From Myxococcaceae bacterium (GTDB taxonomy: Bacteria > Myxococcota > Myxococcia > Myxococcales > Myxococcaceae): a stretch of 41,208 nucleotides of DNA. A program made the translations under genes and the position numbers. The DNA lies in contig JAFGNZ010000310.1 of the NCBI GenBank assembly GCA_016926755.1, forward strand, positions 1-41,208, written 5' to 3'. Positions 31,008-39,284 of the stretch are shown piece after piece. The notes below the pieces were generated by a model. It worked only from the letters and a program-made list of their open reading frames with translations, had not been told where the DNA came from and did no database searches. Each line of letters opens with the position of its first letter. Position 1 is the stretch's first letter.

Positions 31008-31907
31008 ATGATCCGTGCACGCCTTCTCCTACTCTCAGCCTTGCTGGCAACCGCCTGTGGTGGAGCCTCCGAGCCACGGCCCAAGGTCATTGCCCACCGT
31101 GCCGGGTCCGGCAACTGGCCAGAAAACTCTCGCACGGCCGTTCGCGGGAGCATCGCGCGCGGCTACCCCGGGATGGAATTCGACGTCACCCTGACGCGGG
31201 ACCTGGTGCCAGTGCTGGCGCACGATCCCTGGCTGAACGAGACGCTGTGCACCACCGCCGACGGCGCCTCACTCTCGGGGCGGGTGTTCATCCAGGACCT
31301 GACGCTGCAGGAGCTGCAGGAGGGCTACCGCTGTGGAGGTGTGGAGAACTCGGACGCGCCCGATGCCGAGGTGGTGCCGGACACGCTGATGACGTTGGAT
31401 GAGGTGCTGGACGCCCTGGTCGCGGCCCCGGAGATGCTGGTGCACATCGATCTCAAGTGCGAGCCGGAGCTGACCCCGTCGGCCGAGGCCTTTGCCGAAC
31501 AGATCCTTGGGCGCTGGCAGGCGCGGGGCCTGCCCAACCCGATGTATGTGGACTCGGGGTTGCCCGCGGTGCTGGAGGCCTTCCGCGCCCGCGGCCCCGT
31601 CACGACGGCCCTCTCCTGGCCCTGGTTCCCGGCGGGCGGCTCGCCCACCAGCATCGTCATCGAGCACGAGATGCTCACCCGCCTGGGATTGGACGACATG
31701 GTGGCGGCGGCCACGCGGGCCGGCTCTGACGGCGTCGTCATTCCCTACCAGATGGCGGATCAGCACCTGGTGAAGCGGGCTCACCACGAGGGGCTCCAGG
31801 TGCAGGTCTTCTCCCCCAACAGCCGGGAGCTGCTGGAGTACTTCTGCGACTGGCCGGTGGATGTCCTCATCACCGACTTTCCCGAGGAGGCCTCATGCTT
31901 GCGTTAG
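31008..31907 (+). CDS. Glycerophosphodiester phosphodiesterase family lipoprotein
   Basis: 299 residues. Lipoprotein signal peptide with LLATAC (Cys17 as the lipidation site), then a GDPD TIM-barrel domain: KVIAHRAGSGNWPENS with His30, Arg31 and Glu39, then GMEFDVTLTRD with Glu57 and Asp59 and VLAHDP with His72, the catalytic and metal-binding set of the family. VHIDLKCEPE and GLQVQVFSPNS occupy the usual later positions. Known family reaction: glycerophosphodiesters to an alcohol plus glycerol-3-phosphate; in an outer-layer lipoprotein this would be nutrient or lipid turnover. The 3' end overlaps the next gene by 13 bases. Confidence 0.85.
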   Translation: MIRARLLLLSALLATACGGASEPRPKVIAHRAGSGNWPENSRTAVRGSIARGYPGMEFDVTLTRDLVPVLAHDPWLNETLCTTADGASLSGRVFIQDLTLQELQEGYRCGGVENSDAPDAEVVPDTLMTLDEVLDALVAAPEMLVHIDLKCEPELTPSAEAFAEQILGRWQARGLPNPMYVDSGLPAVLEAFRARGPVTTALSWPWFPAGGSPTSIVIEHEMLTRLGLDDMVAAATRAGSDGVVIPYQMADQHLVKRAHHEGLQVQVFSPNSRELLEYFCDWPVDVLITDFPEEASCLR

Positions 31908-32368
31908 TCACGGCGCTGGTGCTGGCGGCGGAGCCTTCCGGGGTGCGCTGGGAGCGGGTGGACGTGCTGTCCGAGGATCCGGGGCTGTGGCTCCACCAGG
32001 AGCTGCCGCGGCTGGGCGTGGATGCGCTGACGCCGACCGTCCGCTTCCTGACCCAGGTGAAGGGGGTGTGGAGCACGCCGGTGCGAGGGCTGGACTTCGG
32101 CGTGTCGCTCGGCTCGCAGTCCCTGGTGTACGAGTATCCGCTGCTGCCTCGGGCGAACCTGGCGCTGAGCCTGGGGCTGCAGACGCGGCTGCTGCTGCCG
32201 CGCGGGGCGCTGGTGGGAGTGGCCTGGCGCGCCGGGCCCGTGCGGCTGGGGCTGGGGCTGAGCGTCTTCTCCGAGGCCACCTGGTCCCGGGTGGACTACA
32301 GCTACTGGACAGCCTTGCCCACCCTGGGGCTGGGCTTTGGCCGCAGCCCCGAGCCCCGCGCGCCCTGA
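31895..32368 (+). CDS. Small exported protein, possibly outer-membrane beta-rich
   Basis: 157 residues from ATG 31895, with GAGGAGG seven bases ahead inside the preceding gene, so the pair is coupled. A short signal peptide (MLALVTALVLAAE) is followed by alternating hydrophobic/polar stretches (LDFGVSLGSQSLVYEYPLLP, ANLALSLGLQTRLLLP, LVGVAWRAGPVRLGLGLSVF) that look like amphipathic beta strands. No family recognised. Joint expression with the GDPD lipoprotein suggests a shared role at the cell envelope (inference). Confidence 0.6.
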   Translation: MLALVTALVLAAEPSGVRWERVDVLSEDPGLWLHQELPRLGVDALTPTVRFLTQVKGVWSTPVRGLDFGVSLGSQSLVYEYPLLPRANLALSLGLQTRLLLPRGALVGVAWRAGPVRLGLGLSVFSEATWSRVDYSYWTALPTLGLGFGRSPEPRAP

Positions 32369-32399
32369 GCACGGACGGGCAGTCCCGCCAGGCCAGGGG

Positions 32400-33095
32400 T
32401 TACAAGGCGCCGACGGCGAAGGCGGCGATCTCGCCGGTCGTGAGGGCGCCGTCGAAGGCGCGGACCTCATCGATGTAGCCCTGGAAACGCTCTTGCTGGG
32501 GAGAGGTGCCCCCCCAGCCGTTCCAGCCGATTCAGCTCCTGATGCCGTCGGGCTCGATCTCCTTGAGCCCGCCCAGATCGATCTCGATCCACGGCGAGGC
32601 GCTGGCGTTGGTGGTGTGGGTGAACGTGGAGAGCGCGCCGTCCACGGCGTTGACGGCCTGGTAGAGCGTGGCGTTGTAGTCGTCGCGCTGGTAGGCGGCG
32701 GCGCGCTGCATGACGTGGTTGGGCCGCGAGACCCACCTCCCCTCGACGGCCTCGTCGGTGACGTTGATCCACGCGTAGCCGCCAGCCAGCGCGGTGATGA
32801 GGCCGTTGTTCTCGGCAGGGGAGAGCGGCGCCGAGTAGCGATAGAACGAGCCGGACTCGGCCTTGCAGGCCTGCGTGCCGTCGGAGTGGATGCCCCAGTA
32901 CCGGGGCGGCTGGGCGTTGCCGGTGTTGCGCCAGAGCAGCGTCGACGTGGGGAAGGGCTTCAACGGCGCGAAGCCTCGAGGATGGCTGCTCAGCGCCCCG
33001 GCGCACGGGAGCTCGCTCGCCCATATCGTTCCGCCTCCGAGAGCAATACCTCCAAGAGGAAGGGCGCCAGCAAGGGGCCCAGGAGGCAAGAGCAT
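32400..33095 (-). pseudogene. Decayed secreted lectin mosaic (C-type lectin-like, discoidin and LamG pieces)
   Basis: One reading frame runs from 33095 to a TGA at 32532-32534, then continues without frame change to TAA at 32400-32402. Pieces in order: GGYAWINVTDEAVEGRWV, like the end of a C-type lectin fold; a discoidin/F5-8 type start with YQAVNAVDGALSTFTHT and SPWIEIDLGGLKEI; and, after the stop, WNGWGGTSPQQERFQGYIDE and VRAFDGALTTGEIAAF, the end of a LamG/concanavalin-like domain. The second half of the discoidin domain and most of LamG are missing, and there is no signal peptide. So this is a deleted remnant of a large exported lectin protein. The 5' end overlaps the cupin gene on the other strand by a few bases. 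Confidence 0.55.
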
Positions 33096-33513
33096 GGAGA
33101 AGGTCGAGGAAGGGTATTCCTTGGCGCATCATGTCGAGGGGGAAGCTCGCCACCTGGGTGCCCCCCTTCTGCGCGTGGAGCTGGCCAGGGCCATCGAGGA
33201 GCTGCGACAAGAAGCGCTGTTGCGGGCGGGCGGGCACAACGCGAAGACGTTGGTGAAGTACCCGGACCTGCGAGTGGTCCTCATCGTCATGAAGCAGGGA
33301 GCCAGCCTCGGCGAGCACACGACAAGGGGCCGGCTCTCGATTCAGACCCTGGAGGGACACGTGCTTCTGAAGCTGGGCGAGCGGGGGGTGGACCTCCCCA
33401 CGGGCTGCCTGATGGGGCTCGGACCAGGTGTTCCGCACGACGTTGAAGCCGTGGAGCAGAGCGCCATCCTGCTCACCATCGCATGGCCGGCTGCTCGCGA
33501 GGAGCACGCCTAG
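33094..33513 (+). CDS. Small cupin-domain protein
   Basis: 139 residues from ATG 33094, with AGGAGG seven bases ahead. The region LRVVLIVMKQGASLGEHTTRGRLSIQTLEGHVLLKLG then LPTGCLMGLGPGVPHDVEAVEQ has the two-motif layout of a cupin barrel: first motif with one His (GEHTTRG) and second motif with PGVPHDVEA. Cupins hold a metal or sugar; with so few ligands it may be a binding rather than catalytic protein. It stands alone between two broken genes; function not assigned. Confidence 0.7.
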   Translation: MEKVEEGYSLAHHVEGEARHLGAPLLRVELARAIEELRQEALLRAGGHNAKTLVKYPDLRVVLIVMKQGASLGEHTTRGRLSIQTLEGHVLLKLGERGVDLPTGCLMGLGPGVPHDVEAVEQSAILLTIAWPAAREEHA

Positions 33514-33523
33514 CGCCGCCGTG

Positions 33524-33950
33524 TCAGCGCGCTGTCCTCATCCAGGGAAGGGGAGGAGGAATGTCCGGCGGCTGGAGGCGTGTAGGGTTGGGCCGCGTAT
33601 GCATCTCGCGCGAGAGGATGCGTATCGTCCGGATGTCGATGGCATATGTGACGATGTCGATGAGCGGATCGGTGGACCTGCAGATGTCCAGGTTCAGGTC
33701 GAATCGCACCAGCATGACGCCCTCCGGGGCTGGCACGGCGGTCACATCGTAGGACTCACGGCGCCGCAGACAGGGGTCCTCGTGGATGGGCGAGGGTGGG
33801 GGGCGGTGGTGTATCCCACGGCAGGAAGTCATCCATGGCGAGCTGAATCGATGCAGCCATGTTCCCATCGAGACGCTGGAGGCCTTCTTCGGGAAAATCC
33901 ATGTATGGAAACTCTACCGCAGAGGCTTCCTCTGGGGGGGCATGGGCCAA
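33524..33950 (-). pseudogene. Frameshifted hypothetical gene
   Basis: Two overlapping minus-strand frames together look like one protein. The first (from ATG 33950 or 33902) reads MDFPEEGLQRLDGNMAASIQ then LAMDDFLPWD and runs into a Pro-rich stretch. The second, from about 33785 downwards, reads ESYDVTAVPAPEGVMLVRFD then LNLDICRSTDPLIDIVTYAI and DIRTIRILSREM. The switch falls in a G-rich run near 33790-33806, a likely slippage site. No family recognised with confidence; size and style resemble small immunity or housekeeping orphans of myxobacteria. A sequencing error is the alternative explanation. Confidence 0.4.
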
Positions 33951-33983
33951 GCCTGATTCATTGCTACAGACAATGAATCAGGC
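33951..33983. repeat. Perfect inverted repeat, 13-base arms
   Basis: Arms GCCTGATTCATTG and CAATGAATCAGGC around the 7-base loop CTACAGA. It directly abuts the 5' end of the frameshifted minus-strand gene. There is no U-run, and its A/T content is higher than its surroundings. It could be an operator, a terminator for plus-strand transcription, or a mobile-element end. Confidence 0.6.
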
Positions 33984-34097
33984 CTGCACCCAGACGGTGG
34001 ACGCGGCGCCAGAGGACGCCACCTTGCTCACCCTCCACCATACCTGCCGCTGCTCCGAGTCGGCTTCTGATCTGATGGGAAGAGGGGCTACACCTCT

Positions 34098-34120
34098 CCG
34101 CTAAGAGCAGCTCTTAGCGG
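34098..34120. terminator. Near-perfect 23-base palindrome after the beta-helix lipoprotein gene
   Basis: Arms CCGCTAAGAGC and GCTCTTAGCGG with a single central A. It lies five bases beyond the stop of the minus-strand lipoprotein gene (34125), the usual place for a terminator. The nearly loop-free symmetry is more like a protein-binding palindrome, so the role is uncertain. Confidence 0.5.
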
Positions 34121-34124
34121 GCAG

Positions 34125-35921
34125 TCAGCAGCCGTCCACGGATATGACACTGCCAGGGTCCATCTTGGTGCCTTCCAGGATCAGCTTGCTCCCGGCGCAG
34201 TTGCGGAGCGGCTTCTTCACCGACTTGAAGACGACGGCCTTCACGGTGCCGCCCTTCGAGCCGCGGGCCACCTGGATAGCGGGACGTTCACTGGAGACCT
34301 TCTCCATGACCGCGTTCTCCACCTGCAGCGTGCCCTTCTCGTAGACCTCGATGCCATTCCAATTCACGGCCGCGGCCGTGAAGGTGATGGGCTTGTCGGT
34401 GGCCCCCACCGCCTTGAGCACACCCGGCTGATTGTAGCCGAGGCTGAACTGGCCCTCGGGCCCGAGGTGGACGGTGGTGCCCGCCTCCACGGTGAGCGTG
34501 GCTGGGTTCAGGTCGCTCTCTCCCTGGACTTGGATGTCCTCCAGCACCAGGTACGGCGCGGCCTGCGCCGTGAGCACCGTGTCGCGGTTGACGTGCCCCT
34601 TGATATCCAGCGTCGTGCCCAGCGGATAGGTGTTGCCCGGGCCAAGCCGGGAGGCCAGCTGCGTGTTCAGGTCCAGCGTGGACTGGGCGATGTCCTCGAA
34701 GGTGTTGTCGCTGAACGCCTCGAAGGCCTCCGTCCTGTCGCCGCGCGCCTGCACGGCGTGGCCCGCGGACTTGCGGATGGCGGCGTGCGTCAGCCTCCCG
34801 AGCTTCGGCAGATCATTGTAGTAGAGCGCGGCGCCGTCCCGCGCGCCCGCGTACTCGAGCCGCACGTACTCCAGCGCTGGCGGCCGGGAGTGCTGGTAGA
34901 AAGCCATGCCCTTCCAGCTCCCCGGCTCCGCATCGCCGTAGCGAGTCCAGATGATGGGCTGCTCGGCAGTGCCCACCGCCTTGAGCGTGCCGGACCGGCT
35001 GTAGCCGACGGTCCAGCCGCTCCCCTCGCCCATCTGGAAGGTGACACCCGGGGCGATGGTGACGACCGCCGTGCCGCCCTCCTCGGCGGACTCGATGCTC
35101 ACCTCATCGAGCACCCGGTAGGGCACGCCGGGGTTGGGAATCTGGACGTCCTGCCCCACGTCGCCGCTGAGTAGAATGACCGCCTTCTCCGGCCACTTGT
35201 TGGCGCCCTTGAGGGCCCCCACATTGCGCAGATACAGCTCGGCGATGACCTCTGTGTCACCCGCCTTGGAGAAGTCGTTGTCCGCGATCTCGACAGTCCT
35301 GGCCCTCTCCGACGCCTCGCGCAGCGCTTTGCCCTGGAGGCCCACGAAGCGGACGTTCTTGATGCGGACGTTGGTCGCGTGCAACTCGAGGGCCGCAGCG
35401 TCATTGGCGCCCGCGTGCTCGATGACGGAGTGCTCCATCGTGGAGCCCCCGGCGTGCGCCCACAGGGCAATCTGCCTCCAGGCACCGGGCTCCTTGCGGC
35501 CGTTGGACACGAAGCGGACCGGCTTCTCCGCCGTCCCCTTCACGGTGAGGCGACCGTTCTGGGTGTAGCCCACGGTGAGGCTGACGTCCTGGCCAAACCG
35601 CAGCTCGACCCCCGGCTCGATGGTGAGGTCCCACCCCTCCACGGAGAGGTCCCGGTTCAGGGTGTACGGGCTGCACTGCTCGGTGAGCGTGTGGTTCGCC
35701 TGGAGTTCCTGCTCGAAGTCACTGTTGCAGCCCTCGGGATTCTTCTTCGCCGGAGCCTTCTCGGCGGCGGCCTGGGTGTCGTTCCTGCCGGCCGGCTCGG
35801 TTCTTGTCCCCTCCTCGGTCCTCGTACCGCCCGGGGCCTCCTGTGCGTCCTTCCCTTTCTTGCAGCCCGGCGACAACAAGGTGACCGCAGCGAGCGCCAC
35901 AATCTTTAGCGTGAGTTTCAT
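34125..35921 (-). CDS. Lipoprotein with right-handed beta-helix-type repeats
   Basis: 598 residues from ATG 35921. Signal sequence MKLTLKIVALAAVTLLSPGC with a slightly imperfect lipobox (SPGC), then a charged linker (EEGTRTEPAGRND). The body carries three similar blocks: YTLNRDLSVEGWDLTIEPGV then LTVGYTQNGRLTVKGTAEKP; YRVLDEVSIES then WTVGYSRSGTLKAVGTAEQP; YLVLEDIQVQGESDLNPATL then FSLGYNQPGVLKAVGATDKP. Each is followed by a strand-rich segment of the W-x-x-I/M type (WRQIALWAH, WKGMAFYQH, WNGIEVYEK). The pattern fits a parallel beta-helix. Two final Cys may pair. Probably surface or periplasmic; no catalytic motif seen. Divergent from the 1016-residue protein, 135 bases apart. Confidence 0.75.
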   Translation of the reverse strand: MKLTLKIVALAAVTLLSPGCKKGKDAQEAPGGTRTEEGTRTEPAGRNDTQAAAEKAPAKKNPEGCNSDFEQELQANHTLTEQCSPYTLNRDLSVEGWDLTIEPGVELRFGQDVSLTVGYTQNGRLTVKGTAEKPVRFVSNGRKEPGAWRQIALWAHAGGSTMEHSVIEHAGANDAAALELHATNVRIKNVRFVGLQGKALREASERARTVEIADNDFSKAGDTEVIAELYLRNVGALKGANKWPEKAVILLSGDVGQDVQIPNPGVPYRVLDEVSIESAEEGGTAVVTIAPGVTFQMGEGSGWTVGYSRSGTLKAVGTAEQPIIWTRYGDAEPGSWKGMAFYQHSRPPALEYVRLEYAGARDGAALYYNDLPKLGRLTHAAIRKSAGHAVQARGDRTEAFEAFSDNTFEDIAQSTLDLNTQLASRLGPGNTYPLGTTLDIKGHVNRDTVLTAQAAPYLVLEDIQVQGESDLNPATLTVEAGTTVHLGPEGQFSLGYNQPGVLKAVGATDKPITFTAAAVNWNGIEVYEKGTLQVENAVMEKVSSERPAIQVARGSKGGTVKAVVFKSVKKPLRNCAGSKLILEGTKMDPGSVISVDGC

Positions 35922-36056
35922 AGTGCCGTTCCCCCGTGTTGGGAGATTCTTACCACCTCCAGGCCCCAGCAGGGCCGTCAAAATTCGTCGGATATTCACC
36001 GCCGTCTACAGAACGCGCTTGCGCAGACGTTCCTGATCGAGGCAAACCATTCCGTC

Positions 36057-39000
36057 ATGCGCCTTCTCCCCTCATCCAAGGCACGCGGCCGCGCGTGCTC
36101 GTTGTCCCATCCCGCGCGCCAGATCCTGCTCGTCTTGCTGGCCGTCCTGGCCGTCGCCGGGACCTCCGCCGCTGACGACGACCGCCCGAGATTTCCGAGC
36201 ACGTCCAAGGTCAAGCCACCGTTCGGTCGCAAGGCTCCAAAGCCCGAGGCCACGCCCGCGCCCGAGCCGGTGGAATCTCCCGCTGCGGCAAGCGCACCCG
36301 CCGCTTCGCCCGCTCCGGCTGCGCCGGGCACCGCACTTGCGCTTGTGACCGTGCCGCCGCTGCCTGCCGGCGCGGAAATGACCTACACGCCCATGCAGCA
36401 GTCCGGCATGCCGCCGGCAGATCCCGCGCAGGTCGCGCGCGAGAAGCAGCAGCGCGCGCAGAAACTCGTCGACGACCTGAAGACTGTTGGACCTATCCAG
36501 AATCTTCCTTCACCCGGCACGGCTGAGTTTACCCAACTGCGCGCCCAGGCAATCGGCATCGTCCAGCGCCGGTTTCAGGAGAGTCGAGCCGCGCTGGAAG
36601 CCGACGCAACCGCAGACTACACAGCTCGCGTGACCTGGACTCCGAACTTCAGCGCGAGCCCGCGCAGCGTCGCTCCCGCGGATCGCGAGCGTGCCAGTGC
36701 CATTTCCTATGATGTGGCCTTCGCGGTGACACACTTGAATCGCCCCCGCTTCATCATCGCCTATGCGGCGGCGGTGTTCGCGCTGGATCCCGACAGCGCG
36801 CTGGGTGCCGAGAATGCTGCGTCGGCCATCGTGACCGGCGGTGAGCGCATGTACCCGTCCGCCACCGACAACCCCCAGTTGCAGCGTTACCGCGCCGATG
36901 CCGAGGTGGTGTATCGCTACGCTCTCGCGCGCAGTGTCGACGGAGGCAAATGGACCTTGCGGAGCCTTGGTGTTCTCATCAACCTGGGGAACCTGTACGT
37001 CGACATGAAAGCGCCGGATCGCGCCCGGCCGGTGTTGCTCGCGGCCAAACTCTACGCGCCAGACTCCTTCGATGCCGCCCTCGCCCTCGCCGCGTGCTAT
37101 GAGATGCAGGGCCGTTCCGGTCTGGCGCGGGCGGCGCTCGAGGACAACCACCTCGCGCGATCGGCCATGTATGCCACCGTCGCCCGAGGCTCGAAGAACC
37201 TGGATGAAGTGCGCCAGAGTGGAGACCTGACGCCGGACAAGCCCGATGAGGAAATCGAGGCGGTGTTGCAGAAGTTCGATGCCCAGGTGTTCCTTACCGC
37301 GGCCGACTTCATCGAGCAGATTGACCCGAGTGAACGTGAGCGGATGCGTCGGTTCGTCAACGATCTGCCCGTGCAGGGAAACTATCGTGCGCCGGATATC
37401 GAAGGCCTGACGCAATTCTCAACCGTTGCCTCGATCAACAAGCCGGATGGCTACGACGCGCTCGGCCAGTTCGGGAGCCGTGTCGGTTCCTATGGCTTCC
37501 TGCTGCTCGGCAGCATGAGGCAGCAATCCAATGATGCGCTGGCGCGGATGGGCATGAGCGTGACCTACGACGTCGACATCAACGATGTCATAGCCCACCC
37601 GGAAAAGTACGAGGGCCGCAAGCTCAACGCCACCGTGACAGGCGCGGATCAGGCCATGGCGCGTGCGCAAGCGATGAGACGCCAGGCCAAGCAGGCCCAG
37701 CGCGAACTGGCGATGGGAAAAACGGATACACATCTCTCCATGGGTGCCGCGGTCGATCCTGTGCTTGCCGTCTATCGCCTGAAGCCGTACGACTACGCCA
37801 ACCCGATGGACGTCATGATCCAGCAATACAACGCCTCGATGCTCGGGCAGAAGCTGCACGCCTACAACACGTACTTCTACTCGGTGAACGGTCGCACGCG
37901 CAAGCTGCTCGGCGAGATCGCCGATCTCCACGCAAAGAAAATCGCCACCATCCGTGCGCAGGAAGCTGCCGAGATGGACGCGTTCCGAAAGCGGCGGGAG
38001 GCTGCGCAATGGGCGGGCCAGAACACGCATACGGCGCACTGGCGCCTGCTCGAGCACAACATCCACAAGAGATTCATCCCGCAGTACAACGACCAGACGG
38101 GCATCGCGTGGAAGGAAGCCACGCAGGTCGCGGTGATCGCCTACGAGCGCAAGATCAAGCGCCGGGCCGAACGATTCTACCGTGACGTATTCCGGCACGT
38201 CGCGCTGATCTCCGACCCGCATGCGCGCGAGAAGAAGAACCAGGAGGTTGAGCGAATGCTCCATTGGGCTGTGTATCAAGGCCTGCTCAACGTGGTCACC
38301 GCCTTCGGCTCTTACGAATACGTCGAGGAGTGGGACTGCGGTTGCGACGTCGGATCGTTACATGCCCAGGCTGAGCAGGAGGCCAGGGAACTCGAACGGA
38401 TTCGCTTCGAAGATGAACGTCGCGCGCGGTTGCAATTTGCCTCCGGCGATATCCCGCCGGCGTCTCCGCTCTTTCGGAAACTCGATGCCTATGGCACGGA
38501 TCTGGAGATCCCGTTCATCCCATTCATGACAGGTCGGATTTCGGCGGCCCGCACAACCCTGAAGCTCGAGGCTCAGCTGCCAATCCCGCTGTCGCCCAAG
38601 GTCGAATACACCTTCACGGAAAACGCCTTCACAGGCGCGACTACGCACGGTGGCTCCCTCGAGGTAGGCGCCGCGGCCAAGGAAGGGGACGTCAGCATCG
38701 CCGCCACACTCAATGTGAAAGGTTCCGTGACACTCGACGGCAGGGGTGTTGTAAGCGACTACTCGGTGACGGGCGCGAGCAACGTGAAGGTAGGTGTCGG
38801 GCCGACCACGGCCAGCCTTGGCGGCGAGATCGGCTATACACCCACGGGCGGCATGACCTCCGACGTCACCGCCGGCATCACGACAAGCATCAGCGACGCG
38901 TACGGAAAAACGGTGACCGTGAGTCTCGTGGCCTCCGCGCGCCGCGGAAGCACCTTCACCGCCAAGGCCGAGATGAACCTCAATCCCTACAGCAGCGAAC

Positions 39001-39107
39001 TGAATGGCTTCCTCAAGGAGACCATGGACGAGTCGGTGGGGGACATGAACCCGTTCAGCAGCACCGCCATCCCGCTGGAGCTCTGGAACGGAAAATTCAC
39101 GTTCTGA
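36057..39107 (+). CDS. Large exported protein of unknown function
   Basis: 1016 residues, one intact frame. A basic N-terminus and hydrophobic stretch (ARQILLVLLAVLAVAGTSAA) give a Sec signal peptide. Then a Pro/Ala linker, a helical middle with a TPR-like zone (about 285-365: LGVLINLGNLYVDMKAPDRA, ALALAACYEMQGRSGLARAA), a long charged helical region (about 540-790) with KRRAERFYRDVF and a CGC motif (WDCGCDVGS), and a beta-rich C-terminal 200 residues ending in WNGKFTF. An aromatic last residue after many short strands recalls outer-membrane proteins. No ribosome site is obvious before ATG 36057. Third codon positions are less G/C-biased than in neighbours, suggesting acquisition from elsewhere. 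No family recognised. Confidence 0.75.
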   Translation: MRLLPSSKARGRACSLSHPARQILLVLLAVLAVAGTSAADDDRPRFPSTSKVKPPFGRKAPKPEATPAPEPVESPAAASAPAASPAPAAPGTALALVTVPPLPAGAEMTYTPMQQSGMPPADPAQVAREKQQRAQKLVDDLKTVGPIQNLPSPGTAEFTQLRAQAIGIVQRRFQESRAALEADATADYTARVTWTPNFSASPRSVAPADRERASAISYDVAFAVTHLNRPRFIIAYAAAVFALDPDSALGAENAASAIVTGGERMYPSATDNPQLQRYRADAEVVYRYALARSVDGGKWTLRSLGVLINLGNLYVDMKAPDRARPVLLAAKLYAPDSFDAALALAACYEMQGRSGLARAALEDNHLARSAMYATVARGSKNLDEVRQSGDLTPDKPDEEIEAVLQKFDAQVFLTAADFIEQIDPSERERMRRFVNDLPVQGNYRAPDIEGLTQFSTVASINKPDGYDALGQFGSRVGSYGFLLLGSMRQQSNDALARMGMSVTYDVDINDVIAHPEKYEGRKLNATVTGADQAMARAQAMRRQAKQAQRELAMGKTDTHLSMGAAVDPVLAVYRLKPYDYANPMDVMIQQYNASMLGQKLHAYNTYFYSVNGRTRKLLGEIADLHAKKIATIRAQEAAEMDAFRKRREAAQWAGQNTHTAHWRLLEHNIHKRFIPQYNDQTGIAWKEATQVAVIAYERKIKRRAERFYRDVFRHVALISDPHAREKKNQEVERMLHWAVYQGLLNVVTAFGSYEYVEEWDCGCDVGSLHAQAEQEARELERIRFEDERRARLQFASGDIPPASPLFRKLDAYGTDLEIPFIPFMTGRISAARTTLKLEAQLPIPLSPKVEYTFTENAFTGATTHGGSLEVGAAAKEGDVSIAATLNVKGSVTLDGRGVVSDYSVTGASNVKVGVGPTTASLGGEIGYTPTGGMTSDVTAGITTSISDAYGKTVTVSLVASARRGSTFTAKAEMNLNPYSSELNGFLKETMDESVGDMNPFSSTAIPLELWNGKFTF

Positions 39108-39284
39108 GCAACCCGCCTGAACCGCCCTTGCGCTCAGTGATCAGGGCCACGAGCCGCAGAAATAGCTTGAGCTGGAGCCCTTGCAGGCGTCCGAGCAGGC
39201 GCAGCAAGCGCCACATTTCCGGGGTATCTGCCAGCTCAGGGGGAACCTCGCTCCGGGCTCCAGCAGAAGGCGACAGGAGCGAAG
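39097..39284 (-). pseudogene. Possible 3' remnant of a gene
   Basis: In one minus-strand frame the space between two convergent genes reads EVPPELADTPEMWRLLRLLG then RLQGLQLKLFLRLVALITER, a protein-like amphipathic helix ending at a stop at 39097. It has no start or ribosome site of its own. It may be the tail of a lost gene, or chance. Confidence 0.25.
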
